Source: DASSFG01 sp035547915 (GTDB taxonomy: Bacteria > Planctomycetota > Planctomycetia > Pirellulales > JAICIG01). Taken from it: 64,000 bases of DNA. The notes under the pieces were generated by a model that saw only the letters and a list, made by a program, of their open reading frames with translations, made no database searches and was not told where the DNA came from. The translations under genes were made by a program, and so were the position numbers. The stretch lies in the NCBI GenBank assembly GCA_035547915.1, contig DASZTS010000144.1:1-64000 (forward strand), written 5' to 3'. Shown here piece by piece: positions 43,701-51,534 of this stretch (the first letter of the stretch is position 1; each line of letters begins with the position of its first letter).

Positions 43701-45423
43701 GTCGGTTCGCCTGAACGAACTGCCGCCGTTGAACTGCTTCGATACGTTTCCTCTGCCTCGCACCCGGACCGGCGCCTTCGGCCTGGTATGGCCGACGCAG
43801 GCCTCGCTGAAGACGCTCCGCGCGCGACGTAAAGCGCCGCCGTCGGTGCCCAGCAAGATCGAGCAGGCCGACGAGATGCTCGCCCGCGGCGAACTCAACG
43901 CGGCCGCGGATGCCTACCGCGAGGTTTCCGTCTCGTCGGCCGGCACGGCGCTGGGCGACGAGGCGTTGTTCAAATTGGCCACCTGCCTGACGTCGCTGGG
44001 GAGTACCGACGAGGCCCGTGAGCTTTTCACACGGTTGGCGGCGTCGGATGGCGACCGCTGGTCACTGCTCGCCGCCTGCCAGATTTGGTTGCAATACATT
44101 CGCGGAAATCGGCTCTCGGAGGCGCAGGAGGTGTTCGAAAGCCTGTTGGCCCGCCACGGCGCCGACAAATTCGAACAGGTCCTTCCCAGCGAGGTGCGCG
44201 ACCAGATCGTGGCCGCTTACCTGATGCAGTCGCGAGACACCTATCTCTATGCGCCCGATGCCAACCGCCTATTGAACCTCGAGCGCGCGGTCGCAGTCGA
44301 ACGGGCGCTGGGTGGCACCGCCGACCGCTACTTGAACAGCCGCTGGAATCTGCTGCGCGGCTATCACGCCGCCGGACGCATCGACGATGCTTTGGCGCTG
44401 GCCAAGGAGGTGGTCGGCGACGCGCAGCCGGGCAACCTCGGTTATGGCCTGATCTGGGTCGCCGAATACGCCTGGCTGCTGTCGGCCAGCGGCCAACGAG
44501 CCCAAGCACTGGCCTACCTCGATCGCTTCCTGGGGAACGACAGCGACAGGTCGTCGTCGGCATCGCTCCTGTTCTCGCGCGCCCAGGTGTATGGCGCCGA
44601 CGGCCGCTGGCCCGAGGCGGAGCGCGATATCGAAGAATTTTTTCAACGGCTGCCCGTCGAACAGATGCACGACTGGTTGCGTCCGTCGGCGTCGCTCGTG
44701 CGCGGGCTGCTGCGCCAGCGGCGCGGTGATGAAGAAGGCGCCCTGGCCGCTTGGCGACAGGGACGCGTGACGAACCGCGAAGGCAATCCCTCGGGATCGG
44801 CCCGGCTGAGCAATCTGATCCTGGTGTCGCTGATCGGCGACCTCAGCGATGCCGAAGCCGAGCAGATGGGCGCCGACCTGTTTGCCGCCTTGACCGACAA
44901 TACGCCGATGAGCGCCGCCAAGGGCGTTTTTCGCCTGCCGCCCGCGGTCGTCCGCGAAGCCTGGCGCACGCCCCGCGGTCGTGCCGCGGCGCAGCAGATC
45001 GCCTTCCACGAGGTGGCCATGCCCGAAGTGATTCGGCTGCCCGCTTTGGTGTTCGGCCTCGAGCTGACGCGGCAGATCTGTTTCGGGGGGGATTTTTCCA
45101 GCGACGAAGAAGCCGCCGTGTGGGATCTCGCGGAGCGCAGCTACGCGGCTTATACCACCGGCAGGGTGAAAGCGGGGCAGGTCCTACAGGCCGTGATGAC
45201 CCTCAAGGGAAACAACAACTTTCTCGGCTGGCAGGCACTCAAACCGTCCTTGGACGCCGACCTGCGAGGACCGATGGCCTTTATCTTCGGCTGCCGTTAT
45301 CTACGACTCGGCCGCCCCGCCGACGCGCGGCAATTCTTCGAGACCGCCAGGGACGACGCTCCGGCCGAATCCATCCTCAAGCGCCTCGCCTCTGATCGCC
45401 TCGACTCCCTCGCCACCCCATAG
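40768..45423 (+). CDS. Ser/Thr protein kinase with WD40 and TPR repeats
   Basis: 1551 residues. A short N-terminal helical region, then an intact kinase domain (about 119-385): glycine loop GRGGMGEV, VAIKLPL (Lys148), HRDIKPTNVMVD (Asp241), DFGLAKQLADD (Asp260) and GTPAYMSPEQA. A transmembrane helix follows (VALTVAVLLALAALGVLS, about 408-426). Then WD40-type blades (VAFSPDGSRLATGGLDSSAK, LAFAPDDSLLAGGSVQAATK) and a long C-terminal TPR region (ADEMLARGELNAAADAYREV, onward). Planctomycetes carry many such receptor-like kinases; the sensed signal is unknown. Confidence 0.92.
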   Translation: MADDSLQTTPVTRIDPLCRQFEASWRRGEKPSIELVLAQVPAVDRGPLFAELLRIELALRQESGESPRAWDYSDRFPEHAARIAEVMSQSTILPQDSATGTLGWQADKAARDLPEIPGYAIVGRVGRGGMGEVLEARHLALGRSVAIKLPLAEQGVSTSERERFVREAQAAARLRHPHICTVYEIGEVSGRPYIAMDFVRGQTLRPWREERQPNARQVAEVMALLSRAVGYAHEQGIIHRDIKPTNVMVDAATGSPMLMDFGLAKQLADDAGGLTFSGQILGTPAYMSPEQAAGRVDEVGPPADIYALGAVLYEMLCGRPPFDGAVGEVLSRIQTTEPPAPRTVSVKTHRDLETICLKAMAKIPAARYASATALAEDLERFSAGEPILARRTPMIVRGYRAARRNPTTVALTVAVLLALAALGVLSRRTSGIFEVGRLTRAFEAGLDEPDFDDEHVAHMESLIDRLAVIAPDDAAPARRRLHERYAGLYYDLLQRQTLEPELEERVLHAADLLRGRAPDLATELTHRLEQRRQIWDLVAEVKGDTPPDAVFPAGTAARQGARLVPVADSGDVSQPVKVLTSAQTRGAVEVEATFDAGWEEAGRVGVVLSATSGHTAPIVSVAFSPDGSRLATGGLDSSAKVWDWRTGSVVTTLRAPGGGMRDVAVSRDGLLLAGACFDLKLWDIGHSTPIANPCPGRAAVQVALPPDRQVLILADPRGEVTTVDLVSKTASTTMPARANTVLPVLAADGRSLAISLEDGTVEIWEVATGQRLGTLAGSSPAAYLALSPDGRRGAVVFKNRPNAAQLFDGRAAAGRQIVLKGDISSLAFSNQGNSLAIADWGGGVRVWDAESGELKTVLGTDGNYAGQMQSLAFAPDDSLLAGGSVQAATKIWDVRLATERCALADSNYTFRLTVPDRPAGQETAGALPTTLRQARQSTGAFLLEVLRDGVRLSDRSISAGQVPAGDLRIVATRQEDRLSVRLNELPPLNCFDTFPLPRTRTGAFGLVWPTQASLKTLRARRKAPPSVPSKIEQADEMLARGELNAAADAYREVSVSSAGTALGDEALFKLATCLTSLGSTDEARELFTRLAASDGDRWSLLAACQIWLQYIRGNRLSEAQEVFESLLARHGADKFEQVLPSEVRDQIVAAYLMQSRDTYLYAPDANRLLNLERAVAVERALGGTADRYLNSRWNLLRGYHAAGRIDDALALAKEVVGDAQPGNLGYGLIWVAEYAWLLSASGQRAQALAYLDRFLGNDSDRSSSASLLFSRAQVYGADGRWPEAERDIEEFFQRLPVEQMHDWLRPSASLVRGLLRQRRGDEEGALAAWRQGRVTNREGNPSGSARLSNLILVSLIGDLSDAEAEQMGADLFAALTDNTPMSAAKGVFRLPPAVVREAWRTPRGRAAAQQIAFHEVAMPEVIRLPALVFGLELTRQICFGGDFSSDEEAAVWDLAERSYAAYTTGRVKAGQVLQAVMTLKGNNNFLGWQALKPSLDADLRGPMAFIFGCRYLRLGRPADARQFFETARDDAPAESILKRLASDRLDSLATP

Positions 45424-45463
45424 CGCCCTTCAACTTCTCGAGCCTGGCAGTTCCAGCGCACCG

Positions 45464-45491
45464 AAAAACGCCCCTGACCGAAGGGGCGTTA
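45464..45491 (-). terminator. Rho-independent terminator on the reverse strand
   Basis: AACGCCCCTTCGGTCAGGGGCGTTTTTC on the reverse strand: an 8-bp GC stem and a T-run. It sits just beyond the tRNA-Phe 3' half at 45551, as expected for the terminator of that tRNA gene. Confidence 0.75.
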
Positions 45492-45525
45492 TCATTTGCG
45501 CAACTCGTTGTCATTTGCGCAACTC
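45492..45525. repeat. 15-bp direct repeat pair
   Basis: TCATTTGCGCAACTC at 45492-45506 and again at 45511-45525, four bases apart, between the terminator and the tRNA fragment. Confidence 0.85.
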
Positions 45526-45550
45526 TCAGTGTCGCGACATCTTCCAAAAA

Positions 45551-45593
45551 GTGGACAGGGCCGGGATCGAACCGGCGACACACGGATTTTCAG
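45551..45593 (-). tRNA. tRNA-Phe(GAA) 3' half, probable attachment site
   Basis: Reverse strand CTGAAAATCCGTGTGTC (anticodon loop CTGAAAA, anticodon GAA, 3' anticodon stem and variable loop), then the T arm GCCGGTTCGATCCCGGC, the acceptor strand CCTGTCC and A. The 5' half with its D arm and pairing acceptor strand is absent from the preceding 90 bases. The break at the anticodon loop is where tyrosine integrases often cut, so this is read as an att site left by integration of the element that follows. Confidence 0.7.
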
Positions 45594-45734
45594 GGAACCC
45601 GCGAACCACTCAAAAACTCCCGAAAACACCGAGAAAGCATGCGGTTTATATCGCCAGAACGATTCGCGTGCAATAACGTGAAGACGCGTACGTTTTCGGC
45701 CAATCCCGGTAATGGCCAGCGCGCAAGCCGGTAG

Positions 45735-45983
45735 TTACGGGGTTGAACCTGGCTCGGGCGGCAGGCGCTTTGGCCGCGCGGAGCGGGACTCATCCACCGT
45801 CCCGTCGCCCGCCTCAGGATCGTCGGCGATCCGTTCGTAGCAATCCGGCCGGCGGGCGAACGATTCATGGATCGCGAACTGGGCATCCGGCCCGAGTTGT
45901 TCCCTCACCTTTTCGCCTTCTTCTTTGGTCTCGACCGAGCCGGTTCCGGAAAAACGGCCCTTCGTGAAAGAGAATCGGAACAT
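45735..45983 (-). CDS. Small hypothetical protein, 82 residues
   Basis: Starts MFRFSFTKGRFSGTGSVETK with many charged residues (KEEGEKVREQLGPDAQF) and a proline-rich tail. No membrane helix or signal peptide. Lies 15 bases after the terminase-like gene and ends the serine recombinase operon. Unknown function; a short element-specific protein is the likeliest reading. Confidence 0.55.
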   Translation of the reverse strand: MFRFSFTKGRFSGTGSVETKEEGEKVREQLGPDAQFAIHESFARRPDCYERIADDPEAGDGTVDESRSARPKRLPPEPGSTP

Positions 45984-45998
45984 GGCTTCGAACTATTC

Positions 45999-46688
45999 TT
46001 AGGTTGCCGGCGCCGATGCACCGTCGCCACCGAGGCCCGTGGCTCCCATGGCGGTGGCCAAGATTTGCTGATGCCGCATTTTTTCGAAATAAAGCGTGGC
46101 GATCCGGTTGATGGCCCAATCCTCAATCTGGGCTGGCGTTTGGCCGGCGACGCGCATCTCGGTCTCGACCTGCATGTTGATCCGCCTCGGCGCGTACCCG
46201 CCCTTCACCTTCGCCATGAAGTCCATCGCTGACAGCACCAATTCGAGCCAGCCGCGGTCACCGTCGCGGTCGATCGTCTCGAGCGTTTCCTCTACCAGCT
46301 TCATGCCCTTGGGGGCTCGGCCCTTGATCTTTTTCTTGAGGGCCTCGACCGTTTGGTATTTTCCGCGTTTCTTTGTCGCCGACCGCGCGGAGCGGTGGAA
46401 TCCCTCAAAGGCCAGGCGAATGACATGCTCTGCCCGGTCGATCTGCTTTCCCGTGTCCCATTGAATTTGGTTGCGGATGAGCGGTTTGATCGTATGGTTC
46501 AGGTGATGTTGCACCGTGCTCTGGGCGAGACCGATTTCCAGACCGATTTCTCGTTCGCTCTGGCCTTCCAACCAACGGCGCCGGATCAGCTCGATAACCT
46601 CTGGTGTCACCGGCCTTTCCGACTTGCGAGGGCGGCCCGGGCGGCGGTTCGTATTTTTCTCGCCAACGTGCGGCTTGGGAGCATCCAT
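45999..46688 (-). CDS. HTH protein, terminase-small-subunit-like
   Basis: 229 residues. A basic N-terminus (RRPGRPRKSERP), then a helix-turn-helix (IRRRWLEGQSEREIGLEIGL, AQSTVQHHLNH), then a helical domain with HVIRLAFEGFHRSAR and GDRGWLELVLSAMDFMAKVK, and an N-R-I-A-T-L-rich end. The layout resembles phage terminase small subunits (HTH plus oligomerisation domain), but no large subunit is visible in the window. A related but HTH-less protein is coded just upstream. A DNA-binding role is well supported; the packaging role is inference. Confidence 0.6.
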   Translation of the reverse strand: MDAPKPHVGEKNTNRRPGRPRKSERPVTPEVIELIRRRWLEGQSEREIGLEIGLAQSTVQHHLNHTIKPLIRNQIQWDTGKQIDRAEHVIRLAFEGFHRSARSATKKRGKYQTVEALKKKIKGRAPKGMKLVEETLETIDRDGDRGWLELVLSAMDFMAKVKGGYAPRRINMQVETEMRVAGQTPAQIEDWAINRIATLYFEKMRHQQILATAMGATGLGGDGASAPAT

Positions 46689-46701
46689 TTTGCAGCGGGG
46701 G

Positions 46702-47094
46702 CTAGTTACTGCAGACGCCGCCTTGGTCCATCCCTTGGCGGAAAAGCATTTGGTTCCGTTCCACTTCGGCGATTAGATCAGCTTCTGTCGGAGTATCGCC
46801 ACGGAGGTTTGCCCTGAACTTCATCGCGGCCGCGGCGACTTGCAACCATCCCTGCTCACCCGGGCCAGTAATTCCATCGATGAGTCGTTTCACGCGTCGA
46901 CGACGCAGGGCGGTAGGCAGGTTCGCTTCGATCTCGGCTTTGATCCTGCCGATGTCATCCGGCTGCGAGGCGTGGAACCCCTCAAACGCGAGGCGAATTA
47001 CTTCGTTTGCCTTGTCCGCTTCGTGAGCCGCAGCGGCTACCAGGCGATCGAAACTCTGGTTTTCCTGTTCGCCGTCCGGTTCTTCGGTGGTCAT
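46702..47094 (-). CDS. HTH-less paralogue of the neighbouring terminase-like protein
   Basis: 130 residues. It shares the two central motifs of its neighbour, EVIRLAFEGFHAS for HVIRLAFEGFHRS and GEQGWLQVAAAAMKFRAN for GDRGWLELVLSAMDFMAK, but starts after the HTH region. It would pair with, or regulate, the full-length protein. The 46702 stop is 13 bases from the next start. Function unknown. Confidence 0.6.
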   Translation of the reverse strand: MTTEEPDGEQENQSFDRLVAAAAHEADKANEVIRLAFEGFHASQPDDIGRIKAEIEANLPTALRRRRVKRLIDGITGPGEQGWLQVAAAAMKFRANLRGDTPTEADLIAEVERNQMLFRQGMDQGGVCSN

Positions 47095-47136
47095 TCTGTG
47101 ATTCTCCAGCCTTTCTTGATTCTATCGCGGGTCTGC

Positions 47137-47391
47137 TCAGCCTGGGCGCCGGCGCTTCAGGGACTTCTTTGGCACTCGTTTGCTACTGTTGGCCACCAGC
47201 GTGAGACCCAGAACGTCGCCCAGCTTGTTCGCCGTGTCGAGCCGTATGCTGTCCTGGGAGCCGCTGACGAACCGTTGGAGCACCGGCTGCGGCACGCCGG
47301 CAGCCTTGGCCAGTTCGTTGACACTCCGCCCGCTGGCCGCGATTGCGGCTTTGAGCTGATCGCCCCAATCGATCGATTGTCCTGCGGTCAT
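47137..47391 (-). CDS. XRE-type HTH regulator
   Basis: 84 residues. An HTH_XRE domain: LKAAIAASGRSVNELAKAAG, VPQPVLQRFVSGSQDSIRLD and TANKLGDVLGL, then a basic tail (KKSLKRRRPG). Small Cro/C1-like proteins of this size regulate mobile elements or form antitoxins. The ATG overlaps the stop of the 52-residue gene by 4 bases (ATGA), so the pair is translationally coupled. It may control the operon it sits in. Confidence 0.75.
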   Translation of the reverse strand: MTAGQSIDWGDQLKAAIAASGRSVNELAKAAGVPQPVLQRFVSGSQDSIRLDTANKLGDVLGLTLVANSSKRVPKKSLKRRRPG

Positions 47392-47546
47392 AGGGGTTCG
47401 CTACTTTCGTCGACGGGCGGCGTACGGTCGGAGCCTGCTGGCCCTTCCTGCCGCTCCAGATTGTCGATGTACTCTTCGAATGCTTCGAGCCGATCGGGCG
47501 GCAACCGCCCGAGGAGGGCCTCCAGACGATCGTAGAGCCGCTTCAC
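47388..47546 (-). CDS. Small helical protein, 52 residues
   Basis: GTG start at 47546, overlapping the recombinase stop as GTGA. The sequence VKRLYDRLEALLGRLPPDRL and EAFEEYIDNLERQ is strongly helical and acidic, with a proline-rich tail. It is coupled by overlaps both to the recombinase upstream and to the XRE regulator downstream. An ATG at 47588 is possible but would overlap the recombinase by 46 bases. Possible accessory factor of the recombinase; unknown family. Confidence 0.55.
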   Translation of the reverse strand: MKRLYDRLEALLGRLPPDRLEAFEEYIDNLERQEGPAGSDRTPPVDESSEPL

Positions 47547-48226
47547 GCGGCGCGATCGAGAATCCTGGCAATCGCCGTGTGGGTCCATTCGTGGTTGCCT
47601 TCCTTCGTCGGAACGCCGCGGCGGGTCAACTCGGCGGCGATCGACCGCAACGTTTCGCCCTCCGCCCGAAGCTGGCGGATCAGCTCGACGGCCACCTGCT
47701 CGAGCTCGTTGGGGACGAGCGTTACACCGTCGGCCGCCAAATCGAATCCGAACCGCACTTTGCCGACGCGTTCCCCGTTGCGGATTTTGTGCTGCAAGGC
47801 ATCTTTCGTCCGCTCTCTGATCGTCTCACGTTCCCATTGGGCGACCGACAATAGCACGTTGAGCACCAGCCGGCCCGCTGCGGTCCGCGTGTCTATCGAG
47901 TCGGCCACCGAAAAAAGTTGCTTGCCAGGCCGCTCGCCGAAATGGCCGTCGATCAACGCTTGCCAATCGGCCACGGAACGCGGGAGGCGATCAAGCTTGG
48001 CGATCACCAGACCGCCGGCCTCGCCGCGTTTGAGCATGGCCAACGCCCGCCGTAGCCCTCGCCGGTTCAGTGTTTTGGCCGACTCGCCAGCGTCCTCGAT
48101 GATCTCGACCAGGTCCAGCTCATACAACGCGGCGTAGGCTTGCAGCTTGCTCCGCTGGGCATCGAGGCTCACCCCGCCGGCCGCTTGCTCTTCCGTCGAT
48201 ACGCGAACGTAACCGATCACCTTCAT
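47543..48226 (-). CDS. Serine recombinase (resolvase/invertase family)
   Basis: 227 residues. N-terminal catalytic domain with the nucleophile serine in VIGYVRVSTEEQAAGGVSLD, the arginine motifs GLVIAKLDRLPRSVADWQAL and AQWERETIRERT, then a helical recombinase-domain part and HTH tail (LRAEGETLRSIAAELTRRGV). A GGAGG site 10 bases upstream fixes the ATG at 48226. At this length it lacks the zinc ribbon of large serine integrases. First gene of a six-gene operon. Confidence 0.9.
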   Translation of the reverse strand: MKVIGYVRVSTEEQAAGGVSLDAQRSKLQAYAALYELDLVEIIEDAGESAKTLNRRGLRRALAMLKRGEAGGLVIAKLDRLPRSVADWQALIDGHFGERPGKQLFSVADSIDTRTAAGRLVLNVLLSVAQWERETIRERTKDALQHKIRNGERVGKVRFGFDLAADGVTLVPNELEQVAVELIRQLRAEGETLRSIAAELTRRGVPTKEGNHEWTHTAIARILDRAA

Positions 48227-48256
48227 GGGCCGTACCTCCATTCGTGACATCGGCAT

Positions 48257-48283
48257 GTTATACGTTTTAGTATAGACCGTCAA
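48257..48283 (-). promoter_or_regulatory. Promoter and palindromic operator of the recombinase operon
   Basis: Reverse strand TTGACG (48278-48283), 15 bases, TATAAC (48257-48262). A TATAC-N6-GTATA inverted repeat (48259-48274) overlaps the -10 region, a natural site for the XRE regulator of the operon. The 15-base spacing is short, so this is a moderate call. Confidence 0.4.
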
Positions 48284-48544
48284 CCGCCGGCGCCCGGATG
48301 TGAACTCGGAATAGCGTCCCCGGCCTATTCCTGTCCACAACCGTTCGGCTGTGGACGGAATCACGTGCGGACCGTCTCTTACGATCGCTGTTGCGACGCG
48401 CCGGCGCCCGGTGGATAATGCCGGCGGGTGGTCGACGTCGCCGACGGGTGGCACGACCAGCAAAAGGCGTCGGTGGTGTCTCGGCTTCGTCACCTTGCTT
48501 GCCAGGCCCCACCGGTGCCTGCCCCTCCAAGCAAGGTGATCCAA

Positions 48545-49978
48545 ATGCCCGGTGATACTGACGCCGCAGCCTTTGACCCTTACCATCGCTGGTTGGGCAT
48601 TCCGCCGGCCGAGCAGCCGGCCAATCACTACCGGCTGTTGGGGCTCGCGCTGTTCGAGTCCGATCCCAATGTGATTGAGTCGGGCGCCGATCGACAGATG
48701 GGCCACGTGCGGTCGTACGCCGGTGGTCAGCAGTCCGCGGCATCTCAACGTGTGCTCAACGAGTTGGCCGCGGCAAAGCTGTGTCTGTTGAGCCCGGTCA
48801 AAAAGGCGGCGTACGATCTTTCTCTTGCTCCGCCTGCACCGGCCGCGCAAGCGACTCCCTTGCCGGCCCCGGTCGCCATACCCGTACCGGTTGCCCCAAC
48901 GTATCCGCGGGTTATGCCGGCCGCCACTATGCCGATACCGACAGCCGCCCCCCTGAGAAGCGAGCCGGCGAAACAGGAGCCATCACTGGCGACCGAACGG
49001 TGGCTGGCCAAGGAGCGCAGCACCGAGGCGTTTTACCGGCTTCTAACCCGGACCATCGTTGCAATCGTCGGCGCAGTTCCCGCTTGCGTGATGGGGTATG
49101 CCGTTTGGCAGAGACACCAAGACAGCACTGCGATGGTAAGGCCTCGTGCCGAGCCGACGGGCTTTACCTCCGTTGCCCCGATCGAACAGCCCTCCGTGCC
49201 CCCGGTCCCAAAGATCGAATATGCGCCGAAATCGGTGGACGTCAAAATGCGGCCGACGGTGCGGCGACCGCTGTCGACAGAAAGCACCGTGCCAGCAACC
49301 ACCGACGACGACACACCTCAAGCGTCTCGGGACTTCTTCGATTTACCGAAGGTCAATGGAGCCGAAAACAGCCAGGATCCTCAAGAGAGTTCCCTCAAGA
49401 GCGCAGTTGAGAACGCGGCCGAGGGGCTTCGCAGCACCAACCCGGTTGTCCGTCGCTCCGCAATCGACAAGCTAGCCCGCATGTCGGATGCCGCCGCGGC
49501 GTCGACTGTCTTAGCGGATTATGTGCGGCATGAGTCCGAGGGCGGCCTGAAAACGGCAGCCGTTCAGGCAATCGGCAGCCTCGGCACCACATCGGATGAA
49601 GCGGTCGACGTGTTGGCCGAGATCGTCAGTGGCGATACGCCGGCCCACGTCCAGGTCAAAAGTAAAAAGTACACGACCGAGCTGCGCCGCGAGGCACTCC
49701 ACGCGCTCGAGAAAATCGGGCCGCCGGCGCGACAGGCCGTTCCGGTTGTCCTTCGAATCATGGAATCGGCGGCGAAGAACGTCCGCCAGTTCCACGGCGT
49801 GTTTTGTGAATGTGCGAAGTGCCTCGGAGAAATCGGCGAGGGCCGGAAAGATCTCGTCCAAGCATTGACGCGATTCGCTAGCGGCCGTGGCTTCGACGAT
49901 CCCGCGTCGCGGTATTGCGCCGGGTGCAAGGCGGCCGCCGCGAAGGCGTTGGCGAAGATCAGATCGCGTGAGGCATGA
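48545..49978 (+). CDS. J-like domain, membrane helix and HEAT-repeat protein
   Basis: 477 residues. Opens with a planctomycete J-domain-like module: DPYHRWLGIPPAEQPANHYR, LLGLALFESDPNVIESGADR, NELAAAKLCLLSPVKKAAYD, resembling the module often fused to planctomycete kinases. Then a proline-rich linker, a transmembrane helix (TIVAIVGAVPACVMGYAVW) and HEAT-like helical repeats (TNPVVRRSAIDKLARMSD, LKTAAVQAIGSLGTTSDEAV, LRREALHALEKIGPPARQA). The ATG at 48545 opens the module. It lies inside the mobile region but on the opposite strand from all element genes. Confidence 0.75.
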   Translation: MPGDTDAAAFDPYHRWLGIPPAEQPANHYRLLGLALFESDPNVIESGADRQMGHVRSYAGGQQSAASQRVLNELAAAKLCLLSPVKKAAYDLSLAPPAPAAQATPLPAPVAIPVPVAPTYPRVMPAATMPIPTAAPLRSEPAKQEPSLATERWLAKERSTEAFYRLLTRTIVAIVGAVPACVMGYAVWQRHQDSTAMVRPRAEPTGFTSVAPIEQPSVPPVPKIEYAPKSVDVKMRPTVRRPLSTESTVPATTDDDTPQASRDFFDLPKVNGAENSQDPQESSLKSAVENAAEGLRSTNPVVRRSAIDKLARMSDAAAASTVLADYVRHESEGGLKTAAVQAIGSLGTTSDEAVDVLAEIVSGDTPAHVQVKSKKYTTELRREALHALEKIGPPARQAVPVVLRIMESAAKNVRQFHGVFCECAKCLGEIGEGRKDLVQALTRFASGRGFDDPASRYCAGCKAAAAKALAKIRSREA

Positions 49979-49998
49979 ATTCTGTCATACCCAACCCC

Positions 49999-50814
49999 AT
50001 GACCAGACGGTTTCAGTTCAGCTTGCGCGCTTTCCTCGTCGCCGTGAGCCTCTTCGCGGTCTGGGTCGGTTGGCACGCCGACAAGGCGAGGAGGCAACGA
50101 GACACGGTCAACCGGATCCGGAGAGTTGGCGGTTATGTTCGATACGACTTCGAGTCATCGAAGAACACGTCGCCGAACCGTCAGGAGCCTTTCCTGATCG
50201 CCTGGATTCGCAGAAATCTCGGACCAGATTGGCTGCATGATGTGGAGGAGGTGAATTTTGCCCACACCGAATTTCCCAACAAGCCACGGCGATACAACTA
50301 CGATCATACTTCCGACGATGTCGTCGACCTATTGGTCGGCTTGCCTAAGTTGCGACGTCTCGTCCTTCATTACGAACAGGCAACCGACGACAGCTTCCAA
50401 GTGATCGGATCCCTCACAAGTCTCGAAGACCTCGAAGCCAGTGATGCCGAATCCGTCACCGATAAGGGGATCGAAAGCCTCCGCGGACTGCGCAACCTCA
50501 AGAGGTTTCGGATTTCGAACGCGCCACTAAGCGATAGGTGTCTTAAAACGGTGAGCCAAATGCCCTCGATCGAGGAACTTTGGCTCTACAACCACTGGAT
50601 CGTGGGCACCGTCACGCGATTCACGGACGAAGGATTGATGACAATGGCCCATTGCCTGAAGCTCAAGACTCTAGTTGTCAGCGATACAGGCGTCACTGAC
50701 GATGCCATCCAGTCACTACAGACCCGTCTGCCGGGCTGCCGGGTTGAGGGTGGCTGGAAAGGCCCAATGATCGACCGGAACGGAAAACAGGTTCCGTTTC
50801 TCGGTAGCCAGTAA
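49999..50814 (+). CDS. RRFQFSLR-family membrane protein with LRR domain
   Basis: 271 residues. Begins MTRRFQFSLRAFLVAVSLFA then VWVGWHADKARRQRDT, the family anchor, but carries a long soluble domain. Its second half is leucine-rich repeats (LPKLRRLVLHYEQATDDSFQ, LTSLEDLEASDAESVTDKGI, ESLRGLRNLKRFRISNAPLS, LKLKTLVVSDTGVTDDAIQS). It shows that the tiny-membrane-protein anchor can be joined to larger interaction domains. It lies 20 bases after the J-like/HEAT gene and is probably co-transcribed with it. Confidence 0.8.
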   Translation: MTRRFQFSLRAFLVAVSLFAVWVGWHADKARRQRDTVNRIRRVGGYVRYDFESSKNTSPNRQEPFLIAWIRRNLGPDWLHDVEEVNFAHTEFPNKPRRYNYDHTSDDVVDLLVGLPKLRRLVLHYEQATDDSFQVIGSLTSLEDLEASDAESVTDKGIESLRGLRNLKRFRISNAPLSDRCLKTVSQMPSIEELWLYNHWIVGTVTRFTDEGLMTMAHCLKLKTLVVSDTGVTDDAIQSLQTRLPGCRVEGGWKGPMIDRNGKQVPFLGSQ

Positions 50815-50874
50815 TTCCATTGTGCCAGGTGTCACGTGATCACGCCGGGTCCGATTGCGGGTTGACCCGTCCGC

Positions 50875-51522
50875 CTATTTGTCGGAGAAGCCCCGCAGAG
50901 CGAACCACTCGAAGGCTTCATCGGCCATCGACTTGAATCCGTTGCTTACCTTGATGCCGTTCCGCTCAAGCGATACCAGCAAATCGGCGAGCCGCGCGAC
51001 CACAAGTAAGCCCTTCCCGGATTCAATCGATTTCAAAAACGAGCGATCCAGATTGGTCACCGCCTCGATTTCGTCCAGGCCACGCCTGCCGCGGCCATCA
51101 CGTATGTCGGCAGCCCAGCTCGCCACGCGCGCCGCCGCCGACTCGTCCGACGGCCTGAGCATGTCGACTCCAAGGACCAACCCTTCGAGGTCATCCACTG
51201 CGGGAATCGCCTCGAGCCCATCGCCGCGAAAGATGGTTTTGAGCTGCGCTGTGCTCAAACCTGACCAGTCTGCCAGTTCGCCCATCGGGCGACCTTCGCA
51301 GAACCGCTCGCGGATGGCCTTTCCGCCACGTCGGCCAAGCCTCTTGAGCAGACGCATGTTCTTGGCCACATTGCGCCGCACGTCGTCAACGGATGCCGGC
51401 TCCTTGGTGACTCCGCCCTGACCACAGCAAAAGTACCACCAGCCGTCGCGGAACCACGCTTGGTCACCGAAAAACGGCCCCTTTCTCTTCGGCCAGCGCC
51501 GCCGCTTTGTCATCGCGATCAT
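50875..51522 (-). CDS. HTH-type DNA-binding protein (paralogue pair member)
   Basis: 215 residues. Two helix-turn-helix-like segments: GELADWSGLSTAQLKTIFRG and LDEIEAVTNLDRSFLKSIES, the second followed by GIKVSNG. It is a paralogue of the protein encoded by the next gene at 51535. Last gene of the integrase operon. The role is probably regulatory for the mobile element, but no family could be named. Confidence 0.6.
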   Translation of the reverse strand: MIAMTKRRRWPKRKGPFFGDQAWFRDGWWYFCCGQGGVTKEPASVDDVRRNVAKNMRLLKRLGRRGGKAIRERFCEGRPMGELADWSGLSTAQLKTIFRGDGLEAIPAVDDLEGLVLGVDMLRPSDESAAARVASWAADIRDGRGRRGLDEIEAVTNLDRSFLKSIESGKGLLVVARLADLLVSLERNGIKVSNGFKSMADEAFEWFALRGFSDK

Positions 51523-51534
51523 GGGATATAGCTT

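Noticed and set aside
45551..45640. A complete tRNA gene
   Set aside because: D arm and 5' acceptor strand cannot be found; only the 3' half is present, as expected for an att site.
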